64,000 bases of DNA from Ascidia mentula (lineage: Eukaryota > Chordata > Ascidiacea > Phlebobranchia > Ascidiidae): contig OX387203.1 in assembly GCA_947561715.1 (NCBI GenBank), forward strand, positions 9,424,001-9,488,000, in the 5' to 3' direction. Of the stretch, positions 34,151 through 47,900 are shown piece by piece (position 1 is the stretch's first letter; every line of letters begins with the position of its first letter). The notes beneath the pieces were generated by a model. It had not been told where the DNA came from, did no database searches, and saw only the letters and a list, made by a program, of their open reading frames with translations. The position numbers were made by a program, and so were the translations under genes.

Positions 34151-35660
34151 CTTTTTCGCAACATCTATGAAGTTGACGGGCTGCTTTGCCATGCACATGT
34201 TCACCGCCCCTTGTCCCCACTCACCTACTAAAGTGTACAGCCATTGTCGTGCAACATGTCATCTGTTTTTTCTGCTTGTTATGACGGTGATTGATTAGTT
34301 TAGGAGGAGATTGATACAAGGTTGAATCCCCCGATAAAATCAGAAGAAAATACAAAGAAATAATGCGATTTTGCGCATGCCAACATGACCATAAATTTTA
34401 ACGGTTTTAAAATGTTTTTGCAACTTGTCTGTAAAATCAAATCAAATAATATTTATTTTGCGCAATAAAAACAACTACGCAGATGAACAATAAATAAAAT
34501 GACATGGGCACCGTAAAGCCACAAAGGTTACCAAGTCAGGCGCCGGTAAAACTGATAAAACCTCCAACAATGGTATCAGGCATGTTTGCAAATTTACCTA
34601 CGCCCGCTTGGTAATCAAAAAAAGTCGCCACATTTCTTCCACTCTTCTCCTGAACATTGTGTGCAACACCACATCGTGGCCTTTGGACCACTAGTCTAAA
34701 TAATTGTGCCATCACACAAAATTATTTAAGGCCTCTTACTCACTAATTCTGATAACCCAAGGATGCTTTCCGAGCAAAGTTTGCGTAACAGAGATAACGT
34801 TGGGACAATCGACACAGTCACTTTTCTGTCGCTGAGCTTTAGAACTTCGCTTATTTGTGAAGCGCCAGCCATTTTATCCAGAGTTCCCACTCAGGCCTCT
34901 GCGCTTTCAACTTGAACATAGAGAAACAGCTTACTTGAGAGTTACGGCTGAGGCGCTTGATGTTTATTACGTCATTCAGACAGCGACAAAAAAAGATATT
35001 AACTTAGATTTAGCTTTTGAATAAATTTGTTTCTCATTGGTTCAATGAGTTCAGATGCTGCACTTATGAAGTCGAATATTTAGAAATGAGATTTGTATTC
35101 AGGAACAAAATCTCGCAAGTAACGAGGATCTCAGACCACTCATTTTTGTAGAAAAGCCGCATTATGGCAGCATATTTTGCAATTGTTTGTTTGAAAACTA
35201 GGACAGAAATAACCAAATATACGTATAGTTAACAGCAAAACAGTATTTTTTTCAAATGAGCAACATTAATCCTTCGCAAACACAAGTCGATGAGATTCAA
35301 TCTGCTAAAGTTTAAAGCATTTCGAAAATTTAGCTTAGAAAAGTTTGTATTATAAACGTAAAACATTCGTTACAAGGTAATAGGCTGCATATAAATAAAA
35401 CACCTTCCAAACGGGTTTTGCCAATGGCTATTATTGCTTTCAATTCAACAAAAAAAGTAAAGAAAGTTATTATGTGTGTACATCCTGTAAAGTAAATACA
35501 CATTCAGTGACAAAAAAAAATGGGCCAGCAAGATGTACTGTGTAAAGTTAGAAACAAAAATGTATAGCCTACATACAACGCACAATAGTAAGGATAGAAT
35601 CGGGTACGACAACAAAAAGTGGTCTCATAGTTCGCAAGAAGCAAAGTCGCAAAAACACAT
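34151..35660. other. Intergenic stretch without recognised gene
   Basis: A/T-rich sequence with no exon supported by splice signals or by paralogue comparison. The block at about 34430-34620 (aaatcaaataatatttatttt then cggtaaaa...) has the look of an old dispersed repeat but cannot be assigned. Confidence 0.3.
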
Positions 35661-35666
35661 CAACGA

Positions 35667-36060
35667 TGCGCTAGTTTTTAATGTGATTTTATGTGTATTT
35701 ATGACCTGGGGACTATGACTGCACTCTTTGTTGTCGTACCAGCTTTAACGCTTACCCACAGTGCGCTAGTTTTTAATGTGATTTTTATGTGTATTTATGA
35801 CCTGGGGACTATGGCTACACTCTTTGTTGTCGTACCAGCTTTAACGCTTACCCACAGTGCGCTAGTTTTTAGTGTGATTTTTATGTGTATTTATGACCTG
35901 GGGACTATGGCTACACTCTTTGTTGTCGTACCAGCTTTTACGCTTATCAGTTTGTACGCTTTTGGCGCAGTCTTTCAAAAGGGTGTGTGCAATTTTTTTT
36001 GCCTTCCCCGACAAAGATTCTGGCTTTTCACAGATGCAGAGCTTCTGTTGCTATAGGCTA
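35667..36060. repeat. Three tandem ~95-bp repeats and flank
   Basis: Units start at about 35667, 35762 and 35858 (tgcgctagttttta...cttacccacag), with a period of 95-96 bp. The array then enters the block shared with 33950-34150. The apparent reading frames are a by-product of the repetition. Confidence 0.8.
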
Positions 36061-36306
36061 GTCACCGAGGTTGACTTCAATTCTAGTCTAGTGCATTGCT
36101 GATGTTTTCATAGACTTTTGCTGGATCATAACACAACGCATGGGTAAGTTTGTACCAGTGCTGATAAGAGTGTTTGTGAAACTAACTAGATTATGAATAG
36201 TTATTTGAAGAATAATGAATAGTTGCACATTGTCTTATGTAACAGTTTTATCTAGTATGGACTTATTATAAATAACAAGTAGAAAATGTGTTCAGACATA
36301 ATGCAG

Positions 36307-36390
36307 TTGGGAACATTAGAAAGTTTGAGTACATCTGAACTATAAGTTTTTCTATAGTTCAGATGTACTCAAACTTTCTAATGTTCCCAA
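36307..36390. repeat. Perfect 38-bp-arm hairpin
   Basis: Arms 36307-36344 and 36353-36390 are exact reverse complements (ttgggaacattagaaag...) around an 8-base loop. No relative was spotted elsewhere in the window. Confidence 0.85.
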
Positions 36391-36729
36391 GAAATAATCG
36401 AAATAAACTACAAGCAAAGGAATCTGACTGGTTGCCTGCTTGTATTTACGGAGTCTTTCGATAGCAATCACTGTTAATGTAAATTTCATTGATGTAATCT
36501 TTGCATTTATTTGAAAATCTGTCGTCACCACAAAATGTACTTAATTGACCAACGTTTTGGTTCCTTCAGTTCACCACAATCCGAAAGGAAGTCAAAAAAT
36601 TTAGGAAAGCATATATGTTTAAATGTGGAAACATTTTGCGACTGGGGTTAATAGTGTAATACGCGCAACAAACAACAGCAATCATCAAAATTACTTAAAG
36701 TGAGCAAATACAGGTTATTTGTTTTTATA

Positions 36730-37150
36730 TTTTTGACTTTTGGCCAAACATGGATCCCAATCAAGGTTATCCCGGCTAAATCAAGGTTATACTATTAACT
36801 CATCACTAGAAGAGCTCAACAGCACCCACGTCCGGGTAGTTGAGCGACTGTACTGTAGTCGTCACAAGGTGGATGTCTTGCTTGGCTGCTCACATACAAG
36901 ATAATTGTAATACCTATTATGTAGAAACAGTGACTCTTTCCACGGCTTACCATTGAAAACATTATTCCAGGTGCAAGGTACGACGCGGAAGTTGGTCTTG
37001 AATGTGGTTTGTCAAGCGGATCCTTAATTTCGACAGAGCTGGTTTACATGAAAACGAAATAGGCGTAGGAGCAGAAATAGAATCACAAATAGTTTTTCAT
37101 TTCGGTGTATCAGTGATTAGCTGACAGGGTTGCAAAATATACTGCAAATT
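36730..37150. repeat. Foldback-family fragments upstream of locus C
   Basis: Short pieces of the foldback arm (aactcatcactagaagagctcaacagc, gtcttgcttggctgctcacatacaag) and of the flank seen at 3697-4390 (tcgacagagctggttt). More diverged than other copies. Confidence 0.65.
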
Positions 37151-37499
37151 TGTTATGTTTTGTAAAAATGTTGTCGTTTTGCTACTTTTTACAATGCGTT
37201 GCAGATAAATTTGTAGCCGACATCAATACTTGTGCGCTTTAAAATAATTTAAAATTCCTACAATTTAAAAGTAATTTAAAAGCATACATTTTGTGTTTTC
37301 CTGACGATTCTTAAAATGTGTAATTCAACTATCAGCATTCCGTGTATACGTAGCTTGTGGGCAACATACTGTATGACCTTTCTCCATACAAGTATTCTTT
37401 ACATAAAATGTTTGAAATGCATGCCAGAATGCTATTTTACTGTAGCTTATACTTTTAGTCGACAAACTGATACCAGAAGATTCCTAATCTTTTGAAATT

Positions 37500-37640
37500 C
37501 TTGTTGCTGCCAGGCATATTGCAATTAAAAATGTACTGATCTTCTGGCATAAACGTACTGTATTTGTATGACGTTTCATCTGCCATGCGGCGAGATTTTC
37601 TTGGGTATACCTAGTACATTCCTATACAAGATCAGTACAT
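37500..37640. repeat. Diverged copy of the 29663-29762 hairpin MITE
   Basis: Contains caattaaaaatgtactgatcttctggcataaacgtactgtattt, matching the left arm of the hairpin at 29663, but the right arm is degraded. Confidence 0.65.
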
Positions 37641-37717
37641 TCCTAATCTTTTGTTTGTCATTTCGTCGGTAGCTAAAAATTTAGTGTGTTTTTTGTGGTG
37701 GACTTTTCCTGAACAAA

Positions 37718-40700
37718 ATGTCTGGGTGCAGCAATACTAAATCAGAAAAAGTGTTTGAATCCAAAAATGAAGGTAAGCATGACGGTTCGTAAGAAGAGAA
37801 ACTCCACATTAAATGTTAAAACATAAAAATGCAGTGTATTAGCGTAATTTGTTTGAGATCTTGGTGCTACGAAACTTAATTCAGAAAGTTTTTGGCACTG
37901 GTAGCAATTCAGATTACCAAGATGAAAGAAATAGATGGCGAAAGTGTGCCAGTGATTGACGAGAAAGCAATCGAGAAAGTTTTCGGACGGAATGATGTCT
38001 ACAAATGCCCTGTTGCAATCTACTCCATTGCAGGAAGTTTGAGAAATGGAAAGTCTTTCTTTCTTAACTTGGTCACCAGATATTTAAAAATTCACAAGTT
38101 TGATGAGGTATTTTTTTTAATAAGTTCAATCATGTAAAAGTGTGTTTGCAACGGATTGATTTTTTTTTACAGACCAGAGAAAAAACAAAAATGCATGCCT
38201 CGGGAAAAGTTCCAGAGTGGAGAGAACATTCTGAGGCAGTGATTAACGAAAGTTTTGATTGGCGTGGTGGTACCAAAAGACATACAGAGGGTATACTGGT
38301 GTGGAGTGAACCTTTCTGGCTAAGCAGCGGTAAATACGAAAAGGTAGTGTACGCTCATAATAAAATAATATAGAAAAATGTTTGCTGTTACATTTATTTT
38401 GTAAAAGCCGTGTTCCAGAAGAGCTTTATACGATTAGGAATAATAAATGTCAAGGCCTTATGCCATTAAAGCGATCTTTCTATTTTGTCCATTTGCTAAG
38501 GAAGAGATTATCACTGAAGTTGTTTTTCGCTGTTGTACTTGCCATAAGTAGTGTCCATGTTTTAATAATGGTTCAAATGACTTACTTAGTTAGAAACATT
38601 AAAAAAAACTATCTTTACTAGCTAAATATTTGCAAAAAATCTGTTGTACAGATAGCTGTTTTTCTTATGGATACGCAGGGAGTATTCGACAATAACAGTA
38701 CTAAGTTTTCATATTCTGTAATGTTTTGCTTGAGCACCTTCCTCAGTTCCTACCAAATCTATAATCTTAAAGGAACAGTTAATAGTGCGCATTTGGAGCA
38801 CTTAAAGGTACGTAGTTTCATGTTAACATCGTATGGTGATGCTCTACTTTTCTCTTTTTATAAGGTGTTCTCAGAGTATGGAGTAAAAGCATATGGAACG
38901 AAGTTGTGCGAAAGTTATCAGGCACGCTTTTTTAAAAGAGATAATAATTTTCAAAGAGCTCAGAAATATGTAAAATCTTTTTGTTGAAATGTTTTGGATC
39001 ATAATACAATGGGACTAAAATGGTATTGATCACCTTTCAAAAGATAATTTGGAAACTTTTTCAGACCTTGCTTTTTCTCATGAGAGATTGGGGCAACGTC
39101 GATTATGAATTTGGTGTCAAAGGCGGTCAAAAATATATTGATTCTTTGTTTGATCCAAGTGAAGTGAACTCAACAGAGTTTACATCTTTGTGTCAAAATA
39201 TTAAACGTTCATTCAAGGACGTTAAGTGTGCTTTACTTCCACATCCAGGCAAAAAAATTGCACACAGAAAGGAAACAGCCAGTTGTGCTGTAATGAAAGG
39301 TATTTTCAAAATACAGACCAACTTCTATTTTTCAAAAAGTATTTGAGGTAAAAAAAATTGTTTGTTCTTACCAAGTGATGTAGTGTTTCGATTTTAGCGC
39401 TTAGTGTAACGTACAAAAAATATTCGGTGAAAATTACTCGCCAACAAAGTAGGCAAGACGTTGTAAAGCCGGGATGGCAAAATTTACGAGCAACCAAGTT
39501 ATTTAGACGTTGACGAAGATTTTCTGGAGGCAATGGACCAACTTTTGGAAGAAATGTTTAAAAAGGTTGAAGTTAAAGAACTTGATGAGTCAGCCATCAC
39601 TGGAGAAAATATTATTCATCTCGCCATGAAGTTTTCGAACATGGTGGAAGATAGGAAGTTTGGATCGGACGCACTTATTGAGGTTTAGTTGTAATTTTTG
39701 ATTTTCTAATTAAACTATAAGACTTTGACTGTTTTACATTAGGCGTTTTCATCTGCTACCTTGGCGAGTCTTATTCAGCGATGTGAAAACCTTGTCTATA
39801 CAGAAATGCAGGTATAAGGGTTTGGTCGCGATTCTATGAAATCTTTGAAGGCACGCGAGTAAACAGATCTGGCTGTTGTACTATTTCAGATCTGGCTGTT
39901 GTAATATTTGAAAAGATTTATCATTTCGTCACCAAGTTTTAATGTGTAAAACAAATGATAACAGCAGGTTCTATTGTTTAGAAACACGTATCGGTAGCTG
40001 ATCACAAACATGTTTCGTCACAAAAGAGATTGTTAGAAGTACACAACGAAGTTGTTTCACAAGCAATGCAGTATTTTGATGAAAGACACAATACTGGGTT
40101 AAATCCTATGGTTTCGAAATGTAGAGGTGATTTAGAAGACAGCCTCGATAGAAAACGTTCGGTGATGACAAATCTGAACGAAGTTGCCGAGGTAATTTAT
40201 TAATTTTGAATTGTATCGTCAATATGTCAAATTCACATGTTTTCAAACACATTTTCTTCCCCCAGGCAGGTATAAAGGAAGCATATCGCTTATTGATGGA
40301 AGATTGCTTTGAGGGTTGTTTGGACGTCTTTTCGGTGCGTTAAAATTTATTAAAGTTACAACACTGCCTTTCATATTGTTACATCGACGTTTTTTAGTAC
40401 CAATACAAAAACCAACTGAGGGAAGAGCAAATACCTACTGTTGAGCAACTTTCAAAAGATTTTATGACGGTTTTGGATCAAGCAGTGGACACGTTTAATA
40501 AGATTGCAACCAAAAATGTACTCAATGCAAAGATGCAAATGGAATCTTGTCTTAATCTATAAGAAAAACTTACTTTACTTTTGAAAGTTTTTACAGAAGA
40601 TTTAAAAATTAAGCAGGTATTATTCCTATTGAAAAACCATGCACTTCACCCCATTTCTAGCTAGGAACTCCACTCCAAATGGCCTTTCCAAGTTCAAGTC

Positions 40701-42574
40701 AAATATTATGGGTGTTTCCTTCGTATAAACACACAAAAAAAGAAAACAAAATATTTTGGCTTCGCATGTAGCTTTATTTGAAAATTTAAAGGTAACTTAA
40801 TTTCCGTGTTTTTAGTGGCACTGTAAACAATACGATCAAGGCTGCATATTTTTTTCGCATATATACAACACGATCAAGATGTATCATTTTATATCTACTG
40901 TCAATTTCAAATGATTCAAGCGCATAAATCATATTGTTTAACCCTTTTAGGTCCAAACTCACCCCTTTCTTGGTTTTAGGGAGTACCAAAGTCATCCAAT
41001 GGATGAACTAGCACTAAGGCTGCAATTTTCTCTCGTTTTTACGCTTCTTTGATCAACGATATGCCAAATAGGCTGGCGTCTGTCCGGCCTATTGTTGCTG
41101 GTTTTAATTCAGTAAAAATAGGCTTATTTGCGCAAAACATTCGAAAACCATTCTTCGCACTCAAGGTGTTGCAAAGTGCTAACTAGCAATGTTGGTTTTG
41201 AAAAGCACTAAAAGTAAAAATTTGTCAACGATTGGTTTACCAAAGGTTATTTTGCCATAGGCTCTTGTTGACGTTAACGCTTTTCAGAAGTTTGTGAACA
41301 AACTGCGTTTGTTTCGGGTAAGTTAAACACAACGAGCAGTGCTTTAAACTGACTAATGGAGTTTTTGTATTTTTATTCGAATCAGACTCAGCTGGAGCAA
41401 CCTGATTTAGAAACCATTGAACTTCTTACAAAATTCAAAAAAGAAATCCTTGACGATTTTGACAAACGACCAGCATTCAACCTAACATCACTTCAGAAAC
41501 AAATGATGAGAGAAAATCTTCAACAGTCAATAGACGAATACATTGTAATGTATTTAGGGAGTCCTTCGCCACAGAATGTCACAAGTGACGTAGCCACAAG
41601 GTTAATGACCGAGGTATGTGTTTAACTAAGTTGGAAATTAGTTTGTTCGTAAAATAATTTTCTATAAAATTAAAGGAAAATATACTTTGTGACTTCATGA
41701 CTGCGTTAATCAAATTTTGCATCAAACAACGCCCAGAAGAAACATCTGGACAAATTTCAGTAAAAGCTTTTAATATACTTTCTGTTCTGTTTTTACCCAA
41801 CTGAAACAATTTCACATTATAAGTTGAACCGATTGGAAGTCATGTTTACCATTCCTGTCAAAAATCTAGAAGATTTGAGAAATTCAATTAAATTCTTGAT
41901 TGGTAAAGTGGACTCATACCCAAAAGTTATAATGACGCTTTCACCCGCATACACGAAATAATTAAAGAGTGGATAAAAACACAAGAAATGTATATCGGAA
42001 CACAAAAGGTATTGAACAAGTTAATTTATTGTTTTAAATTCTAAATTCACTAATATGCGACAGAAATTCGTCAAAGCTAGGGCATCACACCAAAGGAAAC
42101 TTATTGTCAAAAAGTATCATGATGACATGCGTTGGGTAACTAAAACCAATATCTTTACACATCATAGTACGCATTTTGAGAAGAGTAACTTTTGTTTCAG
42201 ATGCTAACTGGAAAGAAAGTTTCAAAGATTCATTTGGATTTGTTTTACAAAAAATGCGAAAACAGGATCCAGGCATTCACCATGGATTTGCCTCCAGAAA
42301 TTGCTAAGGAGGAAAGCAATTCGATTAAAAGGGAATTGGAAGCTGCTGTGGTTTTGTGGAGAGTCATCAACAATTTTCATAAATCTATTTATGTTCGAAG
42401 CTTTGGGATATCGAGGTATATTTTCAGGGCATTGGATCTTGGGCAAAATCGTTGTTTGTTGAAGCGAATGTGCAAAAATGCGTCTCGCCACAAAACCTAA
42501 AAAAGGATTGGTCTCTCGATGTAATGATGGGTGATTACAAACCCAAATACACCAACTTAAAAAGTGTAGCTTAA
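37718..42574 (+). pseudogene. Locus C: diverged atlastin-like GTPase with eroded tail
   Basis: Most diverged family member. Exons: candidate 37718-37772 (ATG), then about 37929-38107, 38173-38343, 38652-38807, 38865-38921, 39065-39299, 39507-39682, 39743-39811, 39982-40191, 40266-40334, 40398-40616, 41261-41317, 41386-41613, 41676-41759, 41824-42008, 42064-42135, 42202-42574. P-loop (GSLRNGKS), switch I (DWRGGTKRHTEG), DTQG and RDW are present and exons 2-10 are open. Damage: the exon 5 donor GT reads GC (38922-38923); exon 11 has an in-frame TAA (40560-40562); exon 15 carries a one-base frameshift near 41922; exon 17 shows at least three frame changes before the conserved ending YKPKYTNLKSVA. 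A truncated G-domain product with the first helical bundle is possible. The first exon is uncertain and is unlike exon 1 of A, B and D. Confidence 0.75.
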
Positions 42575-44929
42575 CATTCATCTAACTTGTCCACAAACCA
42601 ATGTAAAATAGGATTGTAAAACGAGCAATTATATTCCTTGCCTACACGTTTATTGATTTGTAAACATCTGTTGAATAACGTAACCATGTGGCTATCGCAT
42701 TTAGTTTTTTTGTGGGTATGTGTGTAAAATATGGAATGTATATAAACTATGTAACTATATGATCAGTTTGTGCAGTTTTAAACATATAAACTATTTAGTT
42801 GTGGTTCATGTTATATCGTAAATTATTTCCTCTGCTTTGGTCTGTTTGCGTTGCAGTCTTGCGTTTGTTAATTTTAATTCTGATTCCAATTTTATCGGTT
42901 CCCATGTAAACTGCTTACGTGAAAATGATTGACGTTAACGTTGCCTTCCTTGTGTCTTCCTATTAGCAAGAATAAAATTGTAAATAGTTTTTTCGTTGTA
43001 TTATTATAATTGTTATCACATTGCATTTAGTTAATCCTGCGTGCGACTTTATAGTGCCAAACGGTTTTTTGTTCGCTTTTGCTTACGAATATCGGTGTTG
43101 GTGAAAGCACAAGGCGTAAAATAGCGCTGGGGAATAATCTTTATTTGCAAACCGTGCGCTCTTACAGAATACAGCGCAGTGTATCATGCATTTATCATGA
43201 TAAAGTGTTTTTGATTAAACAAAGCCTTTTGACTGGGAACATTGACAGACTCAGCCATGCGGGAAACAATTCGAAGATGTTCCTTGAAACTCGTGAGACT
43301 CGCGCTAAATTTGGTGAATTCTGCTGTGGATTTCTGTGAGAATGGAAAATTCCCATACGCGTTTCGGCAAGTCAGCTTTAAGGGGTTAATTAAAGTTTAT
43401 TTTTACCGAAACATGCATCGTAGCGCTCGTTCTGTACAAATGCAAAATGTCTCATAACTTAGCGATTGCTCAGGGTCATGCGGGAGGCAAATTTTTGTCT
43501 TTGAAACGTTACAGAAAATTGTCTTGTGATTGCTTGCGTTCTATTAAATCACTGGAGGTCATCATTGAAACCAGTTGGTTCAATCAGATGTATTTCGTAC
43601 GGGCCATCAAACCCGATAAATCATAGTATGATGGTAGAGGCCAAGAACGCTAAGTAAACGAAGCTAAACAATTTGCAAAGTGATCGATTCTCAGCTTGAT
43701 ACAACCAATGGCGACTCAGAGATACCACAGTGTGGAAGTCTTTTCTCATGACTATTTTCATGACAAGACAGCTACCAGTCGGTAAACGTACTTATTCTTT
43801 ATTAAAATGACCTTCGCGCTCCCCTGTGTATTTAATTGGAGAAGGTATAAACTTAAGACAGCTTAACAGCGCCCACGTCCGGTAAATATACTTCGAATTT
43901 ATATCTGCTAAACTCATATGGCGCATCTAATCAAGTTAAACGTGCATGGAAATTTTAGTAAATTTGTACGAGAAACAAACATACAAGTTTCGCGGGTCGT
44001 TTTTCCTCATGTACCTATTCGCTGTTAATTACGTAGTATGAATGCTTCGTATGAACTGCAGTAATAACATTTAAAACTTATGTTGTATTTGTAAAAGATC
44101 AAAATAACGACTTCAAGCTAGCCGATAACTAAACCGTGACTACCTGTTGCCTGAACAATTATAACAGAAAACAAACAAGTAACGTACTAAGACAGGCTTA
44201 AAGTCACTTAGTGACTTTGAATCATTCACCAAATTGAATTACGTTGAACTCAACGCCTTTGCGGTCCATATAAATACTTTAGTTTCAGTTATGTGTTAAG
44301 TTTCAGATTTTCAAAGTAGCCATTGAAGGAGTTATATGTATATGCATCTATGGTGGTAAAACATTTGCTTGTATTTATATATAAGCTTGATGAAAACCAA
44401 AATTTCGCAATGCAGCAGAACTTAATACAACAAAGTGCAGCAGGAGCTTCCGTATGCTTAATTTTCAACGCAAGGATTTGTTGTCACGCATTATTTGCCA
44501 TTGCTGTAAATGTATGCATAGGTATTGCAACAGATCGGCAAGTAGGCACAAATTGCAAAGGAAGCGAAAAATTTCACTGTAGCAAACAATGGACGACTGA
44601 CGTAACGTTATTGCCCGAGAAACTTCTTGTACCGAAATCCAGGTATTGTCGTATGCAGTAACTTGATTTGTGAAATCACGTGCCGGGGGCGCAGCAGTTA
44701 TAATAAGTTGTTGTATACTGTCAGAAAATGTACACATTATCACATATTAATGTTTGTGTTTTGGTGGTCAGTAAAGTTGTTGTCCTATTTGCATTTAAAA
44801 CAATTTTCAGTAATAAGCGTAGAAGCTGGTACGACATCAAAAGAGTACAGTGAAACTATAGACAAACTGCTGAAAACATACATACTTTTATGTACAGCAT
44901 ACTACCAATAAATTTACGAGGAATTGCAT
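42575..44929. other. Intergenic stretch between the 3' ends of C and F
   Basis: No exon with paralogue or splice support. An aataaa at 42971-42976 could serve locus C. A small foldback-like scrap (acagcgcccacgtccgg) lies near 43869. Open frames at 43079-43457 and 44323-44911 overlap one another on several frames, show no domain and start at non-ATG codons, so they are not called. Confidence 0.3.
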
Positions 44930-47900
44930 TTAAGAAAATTCACCAAAGTTGCATTGTGATGGATTAAATATGTTGTATGTATTTCTCGAACAGTTTCCTT
45001 GCATCTCGCTGTTTTGCCGATTAAATGTGGAAAAAGCTGTTTGTACAACCTCAGAGTCAGGTGGTTCCTCTGGTGTTCTTTGGTCTAACTGACATTGGAT
45101 AATTATTTCTTTAGTAGATCTATCAAAAGACACATTTTGATGAATTGTGCCATTATTGGATGTTGCCGTATGATTTTGGGTTGCATTTGAGTAATTGGTC
45201 TCGAAAGGAACAGTTTCATCTTCACTGGCAATTAAATCACCAGTAGGTGGCCCAGCATCTTCCTCAATCGCTTCCTGAGAAACATCTGTGAAAACGGGGT
45301 TACTGGCAACCTATGGGTTGTGTGAGATGTTTAGTCGTTTCGAACATCCAAAAATATGTAAGTTATTGGTGATAATCACACTACTTCTTAAAATTGAAAC
45401 CCAGATCTTTATATCGAAGCAATGTTAGACATCCACGCCATTTATTTGATATATTTACTTATTTGTCTGACATCAAACCCTTACATACGACAAATAATAG
45501 TGTTCTTATTGAAAATGTATGCTATCAAATCACACAGTTTGGTGTTTTTTTTAACTTACTGTCATTGGTTTGCGACACAGACCCTGCAGTTTCTACTGAC
45601 GAAGATGTACAAGGTTGATTTTCGATGTTGTCTGACGACAAGTTTTCGGTTTGTTCCAAATGTTTATTAGCTTCTATTTTTCTCAGGCTTGGATCGTCTT
45701 CATCTGGTACTTCAGTCAATTTCATTTGTACCTATTTTTTTTAATTTACCGGGAAAACAAGCAATTTTATAATACTCTTTGGGTCTATGAAAAAAACATT
45801 GACCTCGACTAGTTCGGAAACAGTTGTGAGGACCATCAGTGTTGTATGTTTTTTTGACACTTCGCAAGTCAATTCGTTCTTCAATTGCGCTGTAAAATAT
45901 CGTCACGTATATATTTCACAATAAAATGAGAACAAACACATTTTCCACATAGGTTTAGAGAAATATACAGTGGGCCCTTTATGTATGCTTCAGCCTGAAA
46001 TCCTTGTTAGTGCTAAATTTTAAAAAACACAAGAAAAAATATCAGAATCAACTAACCTTCGAGTTCCGAAACAACTGAACTGTTTGAAGTAACTTGAAGA
46101 GAAAAACATGCAATTGATCTTCCAGCAATGGCAAAAATATGCGGTTTTTCAAAGGAAACTAAATATATATATTATTATTATAAGTTCGTGAAAATATTGC
46201 AACAATAGCAGTATCAGTTTCAAAGCCTACTTTTTAGACGGTTTAATATTTCTTGTACTTTGTGCACCACCTCTACACATTCACTAATGTCGTTTACTAC
46301 CACCTTTTTAATAGGTTCACGAAAGTGTGCGATAGCAGGATTCGCTGCAAAAAAAGACTAAACGGCCTTTGAATTGTATTCGTTCATTGATAACTGCTTT
46401 CTGGGTCATACCTTTTGGAAATCATTACATGCGATCACATATCGTGATTCAACGGTATAGAACTTTTCTTCCAATTGTAGTACGGCTAAGTCCTTGTCGT
46501 CATCAAATGCCACCAGTTTAAAACGGGACGCAATGATCTAAAATAATAAAGAGAAATGTGCCGAGAAATCTGGAGTCGGCGTGACTAAAACCATGATTTA
46601 CATTTTTCGACTCATGTATACTTCTTCCTTGAAGCAGATACCACACCACATTTGGATCTACATGCAACATCACGTCATGCCCCACCTACGACAAATCAAG
46701 AATATGCAAACACGTGCAGTAATATACATATTGTACTAAGCTTTACTTTCAAAGCGTCTTGCTTTTTATTTTCCGAATCGATTTGCTTACGTAATGCGGA
46801 TGCTTCCGGTACATTTTTCAATGGCATCAGGTCGAACGGATTTACCTGAATTCTGAGTATTTGCACAGTATACTGAAATAGTTTGCTAGCATATTGGAAG
46901 ACATATTAATTATTGAACTTACTTCTCTCCGTTTAATGATATTATCGCTTGGGTTTGGGAAATGTAGCCTAAGAAAGTACCCACTTCTTGAAAAACCTAA
47001 AAGTGTTTAAATAGGTTTACTGACATCAGTTGCGATTAGATCAGTATTTGCATAAAGTGGTAAAACAACAAAATACAAAACCATTATACATCAGCAAAGT
47101 TCTGTGGAATTCTTAAACCGTCCAAATAGGTAGCAAATGAAGGTTTATAGGCAAATCCTAATAAAACCAAGTCATCAACCTGATAATGACAAATTTCCAG
47201 TTTAGTGTTATCGTAGTTTCCATATTTTTATACAACATAGCTCACTGCATATGGAAACATTTTGTTGATATAAGGAGCATTGTGACTTTCCTTTTTTTCT
47301 TTTCGATTATTTTTGTCTTTTTTGTCTCGTTTTTCCAACATTGTGTGAGGCAAAATATATCTGAAATAAAAGCTTACGTAACAGCGCAAAAACGAAAAAA
47401 ACAACATTTAGATTGCTTAATTACGTTTTGTTCTTTATGTTAACTCCGATCTCACCATTTACTCCATGATACGTCACTTTACCTTTTGCACCCAATATCT
47501 GAAACACAGGTAAAAATAACTCCTCTAAAAAAAATGTTTGACGTTTTTCATAGATATATATATTTCGCCTGTGCTTGCAGCCATCATCAGTATCGCTAAA
47601 AAGATAAAACAACGCAGATTATTTGCAGGAGTTTGTTGCTAAGTCTTTGTTGGCCATAAAGGTAACAGAAGATTCCAAAAATACACACTTTCTTCCAAAA
47701 ACATATATTTTACCCGCGTTAGTGAATATTTCCACGAGGGATTTCTAACTTGTTGTAGAAGGTCGCTGGTGATGGTCACGTCACTGTACTCTGGGAACTT
47801 TTTTTGAAACTAAATTATTACTGAAAGTTACTTTTCGCACTTAAAACAAAGCACTATGAAACAAAGCACAAACCGCGTTTGGGATGATTTTTAGTTTGGG

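Noticed and set aside
37892-37921. Upstream extension of locus C exon 2 (frame open before the ATG at 37922)
   Set aside because: It is open by chance up to a non-ATG start; joining to the candidate exon 37718-37772 in phase needs the acceptor at 37928 instead.
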